Source of the DNA: Wenyingzhuangia sp.
GTDB taxonomy: Bacteria; Bacteroidota; Bacteroidia; Flavobacteriales; Flavobacteriaceae
Direction: 5' to 3'
Assembly: GCA_020628175.1 (NCBI GenBank)
Contig: JAHDFK010000010.1
Span: 1-50,628, forward strand
DNA length: 50,628 bases
Part shown: piece after piece, positions 25,714-33,686 of the stretch
How positions within the stretch are numbered: the stretch's first letter is position 1
How the letters are laid out: every line of letters begins with the position of its first letter
The notes under the pieces: model-generated
What the model was told of the DNA's origin: nothing
What the model saw: only the letters and a program-made list of their open reading frames with translations
The model's database searches: none
Made by a program: the position numbers and the translations under genes

Positions 25714-26179
25714 GTGCTTGATTTTGATTTGATATATTTTCGGTACTACTTGTTGCTTTAGAAAGCCAACTGTTATTGGTTGTGCTTATATTTACATTGT
25801 TAAAAATACTTTTGTAACCACAAGATTTTGATACAAAAACATCTTCAGTTTCATAGTTTATTGTAAGTTCTTCACTATCAAAAATAATATCTTCGTTAGG
25901 ATCTTCGGGTATGGTAACAATAGATAATGTGTAAGCAGTATTCGTATTGTTTGTGTTTAAAGGTAGTACTAATGAGTCTCCAGAAAAGTTGGCAAACAAT
26001 AGTTCTTGGTTTAAGGTTTCTACTCTTAAATTAATTCTTTTTGTTTGTGTTATGGTGTCTTTGTTAATAAAACGAACAATTAAATTAGGTGTTGTAGGTT
26101 CTAAACAAAATTCGTCTTGACAACTAAGGGTTACAATACTTATAAAAACAAATATAAGTGGCAAAAAGAGTTTCTTCAT
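25694..26179 (-). CDS. DUF6452-like lipoprotein
   Basis: A 161-residue lipoprotein (lipobox VTLSC, acylated Cys20) with a conserved CQDEFCLEPTTPNL-type beginning and a beta-sandwich body (RINLRVETLN, DSLVLPLNTN, LTINYETEDVFVSKSCGYK). It matches the DUF6452 pattern, paired with a DUF6048 barrel gene that starts inside its last codons. The two probably work together in the outer membrane. A TATCTTTG -7 box lies only 6 nt before the ATG, so the mRNA may be almost leaderless. Confidence 0.75.
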   Translation of the reverse strand: MKKLFLPLIFVFISIVTLSCQDEFCLEPTTPNLIVRFINKDTITQTKRINLRVETLNQELLFANFSGDSLVLPLNTNNTNTAYTLSIVTIPEDPNEDIIFDSEELTINYETEDVFVSKSCGYKSIFNNVNISTTNNSWLSKATSSTENISNQNQAHVQIFH

Positions 26180-26184
26180 AAAGT

Positions 26185-26192
26185 CAAAGATA
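26185..26192 (-). promoter_or_regulatory. -7 box (TATCTTTG) for DUF6452-DUF6048-oxygenase genes
   Basis: An exact minus-strand TAnnTTTG match, 6 nt before the ATG at 26179. If used, the 5' untranslated region is only about 2-3 nt. No -33 element is visible. Confidence 0.35.
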
Positions 26193-26241
26193 ATAGATTT
26201 CAGTATAAGTTTTTATTGTATTTTAGGTAAGTTACAACAAA

Positions 26242-26267
26242 AAAAGAGCTGTAAAAACAGCTCTTTT
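26242..26267 (-). terminator. Terminator after the DEAD-box helicase gene
   Basis: A perfect 11-bp stem (26242-26252 with 26257-26267), AAAA loop on the + strand. It is followed on the minus strand by a run of seven to nine T. It lies about 20 nt past the helicase stop. Confidence 0.85.
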
Positions 26268-26287
26268 AATTCTATAGTTAAGAGATA

Positions 26288-28135
26288 TTAGTCTCTTTTG
26301 CGTCCCCAGTTTTTGTTCTGAACACGTCCAGCTCCACCAGATCTACTTTCTCTATTTCCTCCGTTATCACGATCGCGGTTTCCGCCACCATCTCTACGTC
26401 TTCCTTTAAAGTCGCCACCTCTATCATCTCTTCTAGGTCTGTCGCTTCTACCACCTCTAAAGTTACCTCCGTCTCTTCTTGGTCTTCTATCACCACGTCC
26501 GCCACGGTTTCCACCACCACGTTTTTTGGTAACTTCTACATTTACAGATCTACCTTCAAATTCAGGAGCATTTGCTAAAAATGCATCAAGTGTCTCTTTT
26601 TCGAAATTTTTATCTAATTCAAAGAAAGAAAAAGTATCTAAAATTTCAATTTGACCAATCTCTACATTGTTAGTAATGTTCTGATCATTGATTAAGCCCA
26701 TCAATCGAGGAGGGGTTAAACTATCTTTTCTACCAATGTTGATAAAGAAACGTGTCATGTTTTCATCGTCTCTACGTCTACCTCTATCATCTCTATCTCT
26801 AGATCCTCTATCGTCGTTAATATCTTTTGCGTTCGAATAGTATTCTAAAAAGGCATTAAATTCAACAGAAATAAACTTCTGAATTAACTCTTCTCTAGAC
26901 AAACCTTCAAACTGCTCGTAAATATTTTCTAAATATCCAGAAATAGCTTCTGTATTGATATCTGTATTCTTTACTTTCTCTACAAGCTTAAATAACTGAA
27001 CTTTACAGATTTCTTCACCATTAGGAATTTCCTTTTTGATGAATTTTTTCTGAATTTTACGTTCAATAGGTCTTAGTTTTCCAACTTCTCTATTGGTAAC
27101 TAAAACAATAGAAACCCCTTTGTTACCTGCTCTACCAGTACGACCACTACGGTGTGTATATGCTTCGTTCTGATCTGGTAATTTATGGTTAATTACGTGT
27201 GTTAAGTTATTTACATCCAATCCACGAGCAGCCACATCTGTTGCTACCAACATTTGTACTGTTTTTTTACGGAATTTTTGCATTACACTATCACGTTGTG
27301 CTTGCGATAAATCTCCATGTAAAGAATCTGCACTGTACCCATCTGCAATTAATTTTTCTGAAACTTCTTGACATTCACGTCTAGTTCTACAGAAAATGAT
27401 TCCATAAATATCTGGGTTGATATCTGCGATACGCTTAATAGCCGCATATCTGTTTCTTTCTGTAACTACGTAATATTCGTTACTAACGTTATCAGAACCT
27501 GTATTTTTTGTTCCCGCTTCAACCTCTACAGGGTTGTCCATGTAATTTCGTGCAATAGCTTCAACCTCTCTAGGGAATGTTGCAGAAAATAATAAAGTTT
27601 GTTTTGTTTCTGGAGTTGCTTCTAAAACGGCATCTAAATCATCTTTAAATCCCATGTTTAACATTTCGTCAGCTTCGTCTAAAACCAACCATTTAATGTT
27701 TTCTAATTTTAATCTTCTTCTGTTGATTAAATCTACAGTTCTACCAGGTGTACCTACAACTATTTGCGCCCCTTTGTTTAATTTTCTTGTTTGGTCTTCA
27801 ATACTTGCACCCCCATAAACGGTAACAGTTTTTAAACCACGAATGTTTTTAGAAAATTTTTGAATTTGATCTCCAATTTGTACGGCTAATTCACGCGTTG
27901 GCGATAAAATAATAGCTTGTACATTTTTGTTTTCTACATCAATTTGTTGTATAATTGGTAAACTAAAAGCAGCAGTTTTTCCGGTACCGGTTTGTGCAAA
28001 AGCTTTTAAGTCGTCTGTAGAACTAATTACTTGAGGAATTGCTTTTTCTTGAATTTCTGATGGTTTTTCATAACCCATATCAGTTAAGGCTGAAAGAATT
28101 TCTTCTTTCAAACCTAATTCGCTAAATGTCGACAT
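26288..28135 (-). CDS. deaD: DEAD-box RNA helicase with DbpA-type domain and RGG tail (DeaD/CsdA-like)
   Basis: An ATP-dependent RNA helicase likely used in ribosome assembly and RNA turnover, especially in the cold. The 615-residue protein has the Q-motif segment, Walker A AQTGTGKT (47-54), PTRELA, TPGR, DEAD (153-156), SAT (184-186), and HRSGRTGRAG in the second RecA domain. A linker rich in D/R (about 450-475) leads to a DbpA RNA-binding domain (about 475-545). The last 70 residues are a glycine/arginine RGG tail (RGGGNRGGRGDRRPRRDGG). A TACTTTTG -7 box 65 nt upstream implies a leader near 58 nt, common for cold-responsive helicases. It is a single gene with its own terminator. Confidence 0.95.
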   Translation of the reverse strand: MSTFSELGLKEEILSALTDMGYEKPSEIQEKAIPQVISSTDDLKAFAQTGTGKTAAFSLPIIQQIDVENKNVQAIILSPTRELAVQIGDQIQKFSKNIRGLKTVTVYGGASIEDQTRKLNKGAQIVVGTPGRTVDLINRRRLKLENIKWLVLDEADEMLNMGFKDDLDAVLEATPETKQTLLFSATFPREVEAIARNYMDNPVEVEAGTKNTGSDNVSNEYYVVTERNRYAAIKRIADINPDIYGIIFCRTRRECQEVSEKLIADGYSADSLHGDLSQAQRDSVMQKFRKKTVQMLVATDVAARGLDVNNLTHVINHKLPDQNEAYTHRSGRTGRAGNKGVSIVLVTNREVGKLRPIERKIQKKFIKKEIPNGEEICKVQLFKLVEKVKNTDINTEAISGYLENIYEQFEGLSREELIQKFISVEFNAFLEYYSNAKDINDDRGSRDRDDRGRRRDDENMTRFFINIGRKDSLTPPRLMGLINDQNITNNVEIGQIEILDTFSFFELDKNFEKETLDAFLANAPEFEGRSVNVEVTKKRGGGNRGGRGDRRPRRDGGNFRGGRSDRPRRDDRGGDFKGRRRDGGGNRDRDNGGNRESRSGGAGRVQNKNWGRKRD

Positions 28136-28199
28136 ATTGCTTGTTTAATGACTCACAAACCTTAAATACGACTAGTTTGCAAATCTGTTTATAAAAGTG

Positions 28200-28207
28200 C
28201 AAAAGTA
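28200..28207 (-). promoter_or_regulatory. -7 box (TACTTTTG) of the DEAD-box helicase gene
   Basis: An exact minus-strand TAnnTTTG match. The surrounding 13-mer (28200-28212) is identical to the one upstream of pepT at 12596-12608. The predicted leader is about 58 nt. Confidence 0.5.
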
Positions 28208-28227
28208 GGTAATTTAATCAAGATGAC

Positions 28228-28467
28228 CTATAGATTGTGATATTCTTTGTATTCTAACCAATCTAGGTATAAGTTTTCGGTTTTTTTTCGAGCCCAAGGT
28301 GTGGTTCGTAAAAACTTTAAACTGCTTTTGTAGGTAGGATTGTTTCCGAAACATTTAATATTTGTTTCTTTTTCCATCTCTTCAAAACCTAAATTCTCAA
28401 TCAATTCGGTTAAAATATCAGCTAATTTTATTCCGTGTAAAGGATTGTTGGTTTGAGATTCTGGCAT
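28228..28467 (-). CDS. VF530-family small DNA-binding protein
   Basis: A 79-residue cytoplasmic protein matching VF530 (DUF2132) from end to end: NNPLHGIKLADILTELIE (7-24), then IKCFGNNPTYKSSLKFLR (37-54) and TPWARKKTENLYL. A Vibrio homologue has a winged-helix-like fold with double-stranded DNA binding. An exact -7 box (TATATTTG, 28489-28496, minus strand) fits the ATG at 28467. It lies upstream of deaD on the same strand but with a separate promoter. Biological role unknown. Confidence 0.88.
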   Translation of the reverse strand: MPESQTNNPLHGIKLADILTELIENLGFEEMEKETNIKCFGNNPTYKSSLKFLRTTPWARKKTENLYLDWLEYKEYHNL

Positions 28468-28488
28468 AGTTTAAACGTTTTAAGAATA

Positions 28489-28496
28489 CAAATATA
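28489..28496 (-). promoter_or_regulatory. -7 box (TATATTTG) of the VF530 gene
   Basis: An exact minus-strand match giving a leader of about 18 nt. It lies in the same intergenic space as the candidate GH117 operator. Confidence 0.5.
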
Positions 28497-28529
28497 CTTT
28501 AATTCTGAAAGAGCACTGCACTATTTTAA

Positions 28530-28544
28530 TTGGTATCCTACCAA
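28530..28544. promoter_or_regulatory. Candidate operator upstream of GH117 (TTGGTA-N3-TACCAA)
   Basis: A perfect 6-bp inverted repeat with 3-nt spacer, 59 nt before the GH117 ATG. TATCC occurs three times between 28534 and 28557. The arrangement suggests a repressor or activator site for sugar-dependent control, but no regulator gene lies nearby. Confidence 0.35.
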
Positions 28545-28603
28545 AGTATCCAATATCCTCTTATATTTATACTTTCATATCTTAACAATTGAAGTACCAT
28601 TTC

Positions 28604-29872
28604 ATGAAATTAAAACACATTAAAAAGAATCTAAGTTTTGTAATTGCAGGTTTCTTGTTGTCTGCCTGTACAACTTCTAAATTAACATCTACCAAAGGTG
28701 CTTTTCCTTACAAGTTACCTACCCAAAAACCCAATAGAGCTTTAAGTGCTTCTATGGAGCGTAGTTATAATAATTATGGAGCTACACCGCAACAAAACGA
28801 ATTGTATTCTCAATTTAAGTATACAGAGCTTAAAGGATTTGATTATAACAACCACGATGGGACGATTTCTCGCAGAGATCCTTCTAAAGTAATTTTTAAA
28901 AACGGAAAATATTATGTTTGGTACACCCATAGACATACAGAAACCTCACCTAAAGGTGTTGCAAAATCAAACGATACAATTCCATCTGCAGATTGGGATT
29001 TGTCTGAAATTTGGTATGCAACTAGTAAAGATGGTTTTACTTGGAAAGAAGAAGGAGTTGCGATACCAAGACCTCCAAAGCCAGCTGTAGGATGGAGATC
29101 GGTAACGACTACTGATATTTTGGAATGGAAAGGAAAGTATTATTTGTACTACCAAGGGTTTATGGAAACGAGTGGTAAAAAAGGAGACGATTGCCCTGTA
29201 GCGGTATCGTATGCAGATTCGCCCGATGGACCATGGACGCCTTACAATAAAGTAGTAGTAGAAAATGGTAAAGAAGGGGAGTGGGATCAGTTTTCTATTC
29301 ACGATCCTTATCCGATTGTATACAAAGGAAAGATCTATTTATATTATAAGTCTGATGCCAATGGAAAACCTAATTACATTAGAATGCAAGGCTTGGCAAT
29401 TGCAGACAATCCTTTAGGACCTTTTAAAAAACATCCTTTAAACCCTATTATGAGTTCTGGGCACGAAACTACTATGTTTCCGTTTAAAGAGGGAATTGCT
29501 GCTTTGGTAATTAGAGATGGAAATGAGCATAACACTATACAATACGCAAAAGATGGTGTTAATTTTGAAATTGCTTCGATAGCCGAATTTTTACCCAATG
29601 CTGCGGGGCCTTTTGTAAAAGATGCGTTTACAGATACAAAAAACGGAGAAGGAATTACCTGGGGGATTTCTCACTTTACGGCTGTAAATGGTTGGAGTAC
29701 CAATCATGCGGTATTAGCACGTTTTGATTGTGACTTAAGCCAGAAAATACACGATAAGAATATGAAAAGAAATCATGTGTACCTAGGACCAGAGTTTTAT
29801 TATCGTATGGGCTTATCAAAAGCACAAAAAGAACGTATAGCTAAAGAAACAAAACAGTTACAAGTACAATAG
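28604..29872 (+). CDS. GH117 family lipoprotein, likely alpha-1,3-(3,6-anhydro)-L-galactosidase (neoagaro-oligosaccharide hydrolase)
   Basis: GH117 enzymes remove 3,6-anhydro-L-galactose from the non-reducing end of neoagaro-oligosaccharides. The 422-residue protein has a lipoprotein signal (LLSAC, Cys22), an N-terminal helix with SASMER (48-53; family motif SxAxxR, here with Ser for Ala), and a five-bladed propeller. The residues expected for catalysis are present: D92 in RRDPSK, D234 in IHDPYP, and H287-E288 in SSGHETTMFP. I chose the ATG at 28604; a TTG at 28589 adds five residues before the signal peptide. It is alone, with no SusC/SusD or agarase neighbours, and ends at a strong terminator. 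The substrate is inferred from the family; some GH117 clades have no known activity. Confidence 0.88.
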   Translation: MKLKHIKKNLSFVIAGFLLSACTTSKLTSTKGAFPYKLPTQKPNRALSASMERSYNNYGATPQQNELYSQFKYTELKGFDYNNHDGTISRRDPSKVIFKNGKYYVWYTHRHTETSPKGVAKSNDTIPSADWDLSEIWYATSKDGFTWKEEGVAIPRPPKPAVGWRSVTTTDILEWKGKYYLYYQGFMETSGKKGDDCPVAVSYADSPDGPWTPYNKVVVENGKEGEWDQFSIHDPYPIVYKGKIYLYYKSDANGKPNYIRMQGLAIADNPLGPFKKHPLNPIMSSGHETTMFPFKEGIAALVIRDGNEHNTIQYAKDGVNFEIASIAEFLPNAAGPFVKDAFTDTKNGEGITWGISHFTAVNGWSTNHAVLARFDCDLSQKIHDKNMKRNHVYLGPEFYYRMGLSKAQKERIAKETKQLQVQ

Positions 29873-29884
29873 CTTGTTTCAAAC

Positions 29885-29916
29885 AAAAGGCTTTGTGAAA
29901 TTTCACAAAGCCTTTT
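29885..29916. terminator. Bidirectional terminator between GH117 and nth
   Basis: A perfect 32-nt palindrome (16 bp each side; in practice a 14-bp stem with a 4-nt loop) flanked by A and T tracts, between two convergent stop codons. Confidence 0.9.
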
Positions 29917-29919
29917 TAA

Positions 29920-30576
29920 TTATTTCTTGTTTTTGTAATATTCGTTGATTACTGTTTTTCGCCCAATAGTTTGTGTAATAATGTCGTTGTCTAAATTCCA
30001 ACCTCTGGCCGGACAATATTCTCTACCGTAATAAATAATTTGCAAATGTAGTTTGTTCCATCTTTCTTCTGGAAATAAGCGTTTGGCATCTCTTTCTGTT
30101 TGTTCTACACTTTTACCATTACTTAAGCCCCATCTGTACATCAATCTATGTATATGTGTATCTACAGCAAATGCGGGTATGTTAAATGCCTGGCTCATTA
30201 CAACACTAGCTGTTTTGTGTCCTACAGCAGGTAATTCTTCTAAGTCTTTAAAATTAGCAGGTACAATTCCGTTGTGTTTGTCTATTAATATTTGAGATAA
30301 GCCATGAATCCCTTTAGATTTCATAGGAGATAAGCCTACGGGTTTTATAATATCTCTAATTTCATCGATGGTTAATTTTACCATGTCGTATGGATTGTCT
30401 GCTTTGACAAATAATTTAGGAGTGTAAATGTTTACACGCTCGTCTGTACTTTGCGCAGACATTAAAACCGCAATCAATAAAGTGTACGGATCTTTATGAT
30501 CTAAAGGAATTGGTGTTTCGGGATATAATTTTTCTAACGTATCTAGTACAAATTGTACTTTTTCTTGTTTTAACAT
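29920..30576 (-). CDS. nth: Endonuclease III-type DNA glycosylase/AP lyase lacking the iron-sulfur cysteines
   Basis: The protein excises oxidised pyrimidines and nicks AP sites. The 218-residue sequence has the helix-hairpin-helix LPAVGHKTA (115-123) with catalytic K121, and D139 in AFAVDTHIHR. The usual C-terminal cluster loop (C-x6-C-x2-C-x5-C) is absent: only C188 in REYCPARGW remains, and the rest reads NLDNDIITQTIG. The enzyme therefore should not hold a [4Fe-4S] cluster, as in some other cluster-less Nth/MutY-like proteins. It is divergent from the MFS gene and convergent with GH117. Confidence 0.92.
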   Translation of the reverse strand: MLKQEKVQFVLDTLEKLYPETPIPLDHKDPYTLLIAVLMSAQSTDERVNIYTPKLFVKADNPYDMVKLTIDEIRDIIKPVGLSPMKSKGIHGLSQILIDKHNGIVPANFKDLEELPAVGHKTASVVMSQAFNIPAFAVDTHIHRLMYRWGLSNGKSVEQTERDAKRLFPEERWNKLHLQIIYYGREYCPARGWNLDNDIITQTIGRKTVINEYYKNKK

Positions 30577-30647
30577 CTATTGAGAGAACTTTTTATTACA
30601 ACATCAAATTTACATATTTTGCTACCGAATATGTTTACATTTACAAA

Positions 30648-31877
30648 ATGTTGAAAAAGTTTTTATCTGCTTATTTACTAACCTTTGTAAACGTTTTAGG
30701 TTTTAGTTTGTTAATGCCTATTTTACCTTTTGTTGTACAGAGTTATGGGGCTCCAAAATGGGTGTTTGGTTTGTTAATTACCTTGTATAGTGCTTTTCAA
30801 TTTATTGGCTCTCCATGGTTAGGTGCTTTGTCTGATGTGAAAGGAAGAAAACCAATTTTACTAATTACACAAGGAGGAACTTTGTTAAGTTGGATTCTTT
30901 TTGCAATAGCATTAAGTTTACCAGAATTTAAATTGTTAGGTTTTGCTTTTCCGTTGTGGATTATTGCGCTTTCTAGAATTTTAGATGGAATAACAGGAGG
31001 AAACGCTTCTGTAACCAATGCGTATGTAAGCGATTTAACTACGCAAAAAGAAAAATCATACATTTTTGGGTATTTAGGTGGGATTGCGGGTATTGGTATG
31101 ATTATAGGTCCTGGTATTGGAGGTCTTACTTCATCTACTTCTATTGGTTTTTTAGGAACTTTAATAACTTCTATTATTATTTCAACCATTACATTAATTG
31201 TAATATATAAGTGGTTAAAAGAAACACATCCCAAAGAAAAAAGAACGAAATACCAAAAAATTGATGTTGTAGAGTTGTTATACATTCCAAAAAGAATCAA
31301 AAGAGTACAGCCTTCTTCGGTGATTAGAGTTGTGTTTTCTATGAAATTCTTTTTTTCTGCAATGATGGGGTTTTACATTGGTACCATGGCTCTTTACATA
31401 GTTGATTTGTTTGGGTTTACGGTAAAAGAGTTAGGGTTGTTTATGTTTTTTATAGGTTTGTTTCTCTCTTTCAACCAGGCTGTAGTATCAAAGTTTTTTA
31501 TTAAAAAGCTAGGTGCTTTTAAAACCTTAATTCTAGGACTGGTGTTGTGTACCATTGGCTTGGTGGCCATAACATTAACCCAACAAATTATTTTGTTTGT
31601 TGTATGTTATTACATTTTAAATTTAGGATTGTCCTTATGTTTCCCGGTGTTTAATTCTATAATTTCTGTAAATGCAGATCCTGAAAAGCAGGGAGAAATA
31701 ATGGGAATAAGTGAGGCTATTAATTCGTTTAGTATGGCTTGTTTTCCTGTTGTAGCAGCCTTATTATATACAGTTATAGGTAGTAATTTGTATAGATGTT
31801 TAACAATACTACCTCTAATAGCATTGTTTATGGCATTTAGAGGTGTAAAAAAGTATGGTTCAAAAACGTTTAATTAG
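30648..31877 (+). CDS. Major facilitator superfamily transporter (TetA/MdtG-like, 12 helices)
   Basis: A 409-residue inner-membrane transporter with about 12 hydrophobic helices. The cytoplasmic loop 2-3 motif GALSDVKGRKPILL (motif A) and the helix-5 motif GIGMIIGPGIGGL (motif C, antiporters) place it with drug/H+ antiporters. The start at ATG 30648 fits the family; the open frame upstream overlaps nth and lacks family similarity. The substrate is not determinable. The last 8 nt overlap the end of the convergent exported-protein gene. Confidence 0.88.
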   Translation: MLKKFLSAYLLTFVNVLGFSLLMPILPFVVQSYGAPKWVFGLLITLYSAFQFIGSPWLGALSDVKGRKPILLITQGGTLLSWILFAIALSLPEFKLLGFAFPLWIIALSRILDGITGGNASVTNAYVSDLTTQKEKSYIFGYLGGIAGIGMIIGPGIGGLTSSTSIGFLGTLITSIIISTITLIVIYKWLKETHPKEKRTKYQKIDVVELLYIPKRIKRVQPSSVIRVVFSMKFFFSAMMGFYIGTMALYIVDLFGFTVKELGLFMFFIGLFLSFNQAVVSKFFIKKLGAFKTLILGLVLCTIGLVAITLTQQIILFVVCYYILNLGLSLCFPVFNSIISVNADPEKQGEIMGISEAINSFSMACFPVVAALLYTVIGSNLYRCLTILPLIALFMAFRGVKKYGSKTFN

Positions 31878-32790
31878 TTTTTGAACCATATGTTGTTAAG
31901 AAATTTTTAGCAACCAAATATTTCTTTTTAGTTACTGTATTTAAAATAATAGAAAACTCTTTTAAACTTATAAAAGAACTATTGAGATTTAGATTTTCAA
32001 ACTGTTCTAAATTAATTATTTGATTTTTAAACAATTTATTTTTGAAGTTCTTCAAAACAATATAACAATCATTTACTTTTTTAAACCTTCCAGACAGATG
32101 AGAATAATCTATAACTTTTTTGTCTTTATAAATACGACTTATCTTTTTAGTTTTACCATTAACTTTAGTGTAATAAAAAGAATTCGTATTTGATAATTCA
32201 GCTCTTAATTCATCTAAATAAGTAGTGTCGTATAAATTTTCTACGGGTTTTGTGTTCTTAAGTTTTATAGCGCTAGCAACTCTACGTAAATGAATTTTTA
32301 ATTCGATAGGATTAAGAGATAATACTAAGTATTTGGATCTGTTTTGGGTATTTATTTTAGTGTCAGCATAAATAAGCTCTTGTATATTGTGGGTAATTGC
32401 TTTTTTTTGAGCAGCAAGTAATATATGTTTTTTAGCTTCGTAAGACTTAGGAGAGCTTAAAAAAGAATTGATGTTATTAACAATACTTTGAATAGTATTG
32501 TATGTTTCTAATTCTTTAAAATAAACAGCATTAAAAGCAATTTCTACTTGTTCTAAAGAGTCTATTTTAACTTTTAAAATATCGTGCTTTTTAGATTTTC
32601 GTTTGATTGTTTTTTTAGTCTGTTTTTGAGTATTTACTTTTTTTAAGTGATAAGCATCTGAGACTTTATTTTTTTGTGCTAATAATAATAAAACATCCAA
32701 ATTTACAATATACTCATCACCGTTTTCCTGCGAAAACGAAGGGATACTAAATAAGAATGAAAAAACAAGTAGGGGTAGTACAGTTTTCAT
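31870..32790 (-). CDS. Unrecognised exported protein
   Basis: The 306-residue product has a signal peptide (1-21, ending PSFSQ) and a lysine-rich helical mature part with a K/R cluster (KKTIKRKSKKHDILKVK, about 57-73). A region with conserved-looking helices follows (YFKELETYNTIQSIVNNINSF, HLRRVASAIKLKN). No enzymatic motif is visible. It follows an unrecognised lipoprotein gene by 10 nt, so the pair is probably co-transcribed. Codon and base use look like the neighbours, so there is no sign of recent transfer. Confidence 0.6.
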   Translation of the reverse strand: MKTVLPLLVFSFLFSIPSFSQENGDEYIVNLDVLLLLAQKNKVSDAYHLKKVNTQKQTKKTIKRKSKKHDILKVKIDSLEQVEIAFNAVYFKELETYNTIQSIVNNINSFLSSPKSYEAKKHILLAAQKKAITHNIQELIYADTKINTQNRSKYLVLSLNPIELKIHLRRVASAIKLKNTKPVENLYDTTYLDELRAELSNTNSFYYTKVNGKTKKISRIYKDKKVIDYSHLSGRFKKVNDCYIVLKNFKNKLFKNQIINLEQFENLNLNSSFISLKEFSIILNTVTKKKYLVAKNFLTTYGSKTN

Positions 32791-32800
32791 GTTTATATAA

Positions 32801-33631
32801 TTATCTAATTAGTCTGTTTTTTTCTTTAAAAAAGGTATAAGCATCTAATACGTTTTGTATAGATTGCTTTTGTTCTGATGAAATTTCTCTTTTTGCATAA
32901 GTGTTAGCTCCTACATATACTGCTGTTACTTCGGTACCATTGGCAATTGCTTCTAATTTTGTGAAATCTTCAGGCTTTGTTATTTCAATATCTAGTAACT
33001 CAACCTTATAATTTTTCTTTCCTTTTAGTTCACTTTTTACAACCTCTCCGTTAAATATATGGTCAAGTTTATCTACGTTTATCATGTAGTCTTGAATGTC
33101 TAAAAAATCATTACCAATATATCTTACTTTAAAAAATAAACTAGGCTTTCTATTTTTTACTTTTAAGTAGGTGTAAAAACATTCTTTGGTGTTAAATTCA
33201 GGGCTTTGTTTGTCAAAATAATAGGTAACTCCATTTTTTTGTTCAAATCTCATTTTTTCTAAAGAAGTAGATAATCTTTCGTTTTGTGCAAGTCTATTTT
33301 TTTGTTGAATTTTACTCTGAATTTCAGCTAACTTTACATCAATTTTTTGTTTCAATTCAATCAAATCAGTTCCATCTAAAGAGTCTTGATATGTTTTTAA
33401 TAAATGTATTACTTTATCTTTTGCAACATCGTATTGGTCTAAGTCGTAATGTGCTTTAACTTGTCTTAAAAGTTTAGAAGATTCTACAGAAGAGTAGTCA
33501 TTAACTATTTCTTTTTTTTGGTGATTTGAATTGTCTTTAATTGATGGAGCAGAAGTTGTTTTCTGATTTCCACAACTAGCAAAAAGTAAAAAAGTTGTTA
33601 ATAATAGGGTGGGGATAAGTTTTCTAGTCAT
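32801..33631 (-). CDS. Unrecognised lipoprotein with central coiled coil
   Basis: A 276-residue lipoprotein (lipobox LFASC, Cys20). A Ser/Asn/Lys-rich linker precedes a helical segment (about 55-128) with TPR-like spacing (LLRQVKAHYDLDQYDVAKDK) and a coiled-coil stretch (LIELKQKIDVKLAEIQSKIQ). A beta domain follows (about 130-235, GVTYYFDKQSPEF, YTYLKVKNRKPSLFFKVRYIG) resembling periplasmic lipoproteins of unknown role. It is followed 10 nt later by another exported protein gene and lies 55 nt after amtB. Confidence 0.65.
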   Translation of the reverse strand: MTRKLIPTLLLTTFLLFASCGNQKTTSAPSIKDNSNHQKKEIVNDYSSVESSKLLRQVKAHYDLDQYDVAKDKVIHLLKTYQDSLDGTDLIELKQKIDVKLAEIQSKIQQKNRLAQNERLSTSLEKMRFEQKNGVTYYFDKQSPEFNTKECFYTYLKVKNRKPSLFFKVRYIGNDFLDIQDYMINVDKLDHIFNGEVVKSELKGKKNYKVELLDIEITKPEDFTKLEAIANGTEVTAVYVGANTYAKREISSEQKQSIQNVLDAYTFFKEKNRLIR

Positions 33632-33686
33632 TTTTTAATATTTAAATAGATTTGGGGAATTATAATTAGTCGTTTATAATTTCTAT

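Noticed and set aside
26278..26520. Acidic ORF in another frame of the helicase RGG tail
   Set aside because: Its composition (E/V/T-rich) is the frame shadow of Gly/Arg codons in the real gene.
30510..30647. N-terminal extension of the MFS gene overlapping nth
   Set aside because: It lies in the coding region of nth and does not resemble MFS N-termini; the ATG at 30648 fits the family.
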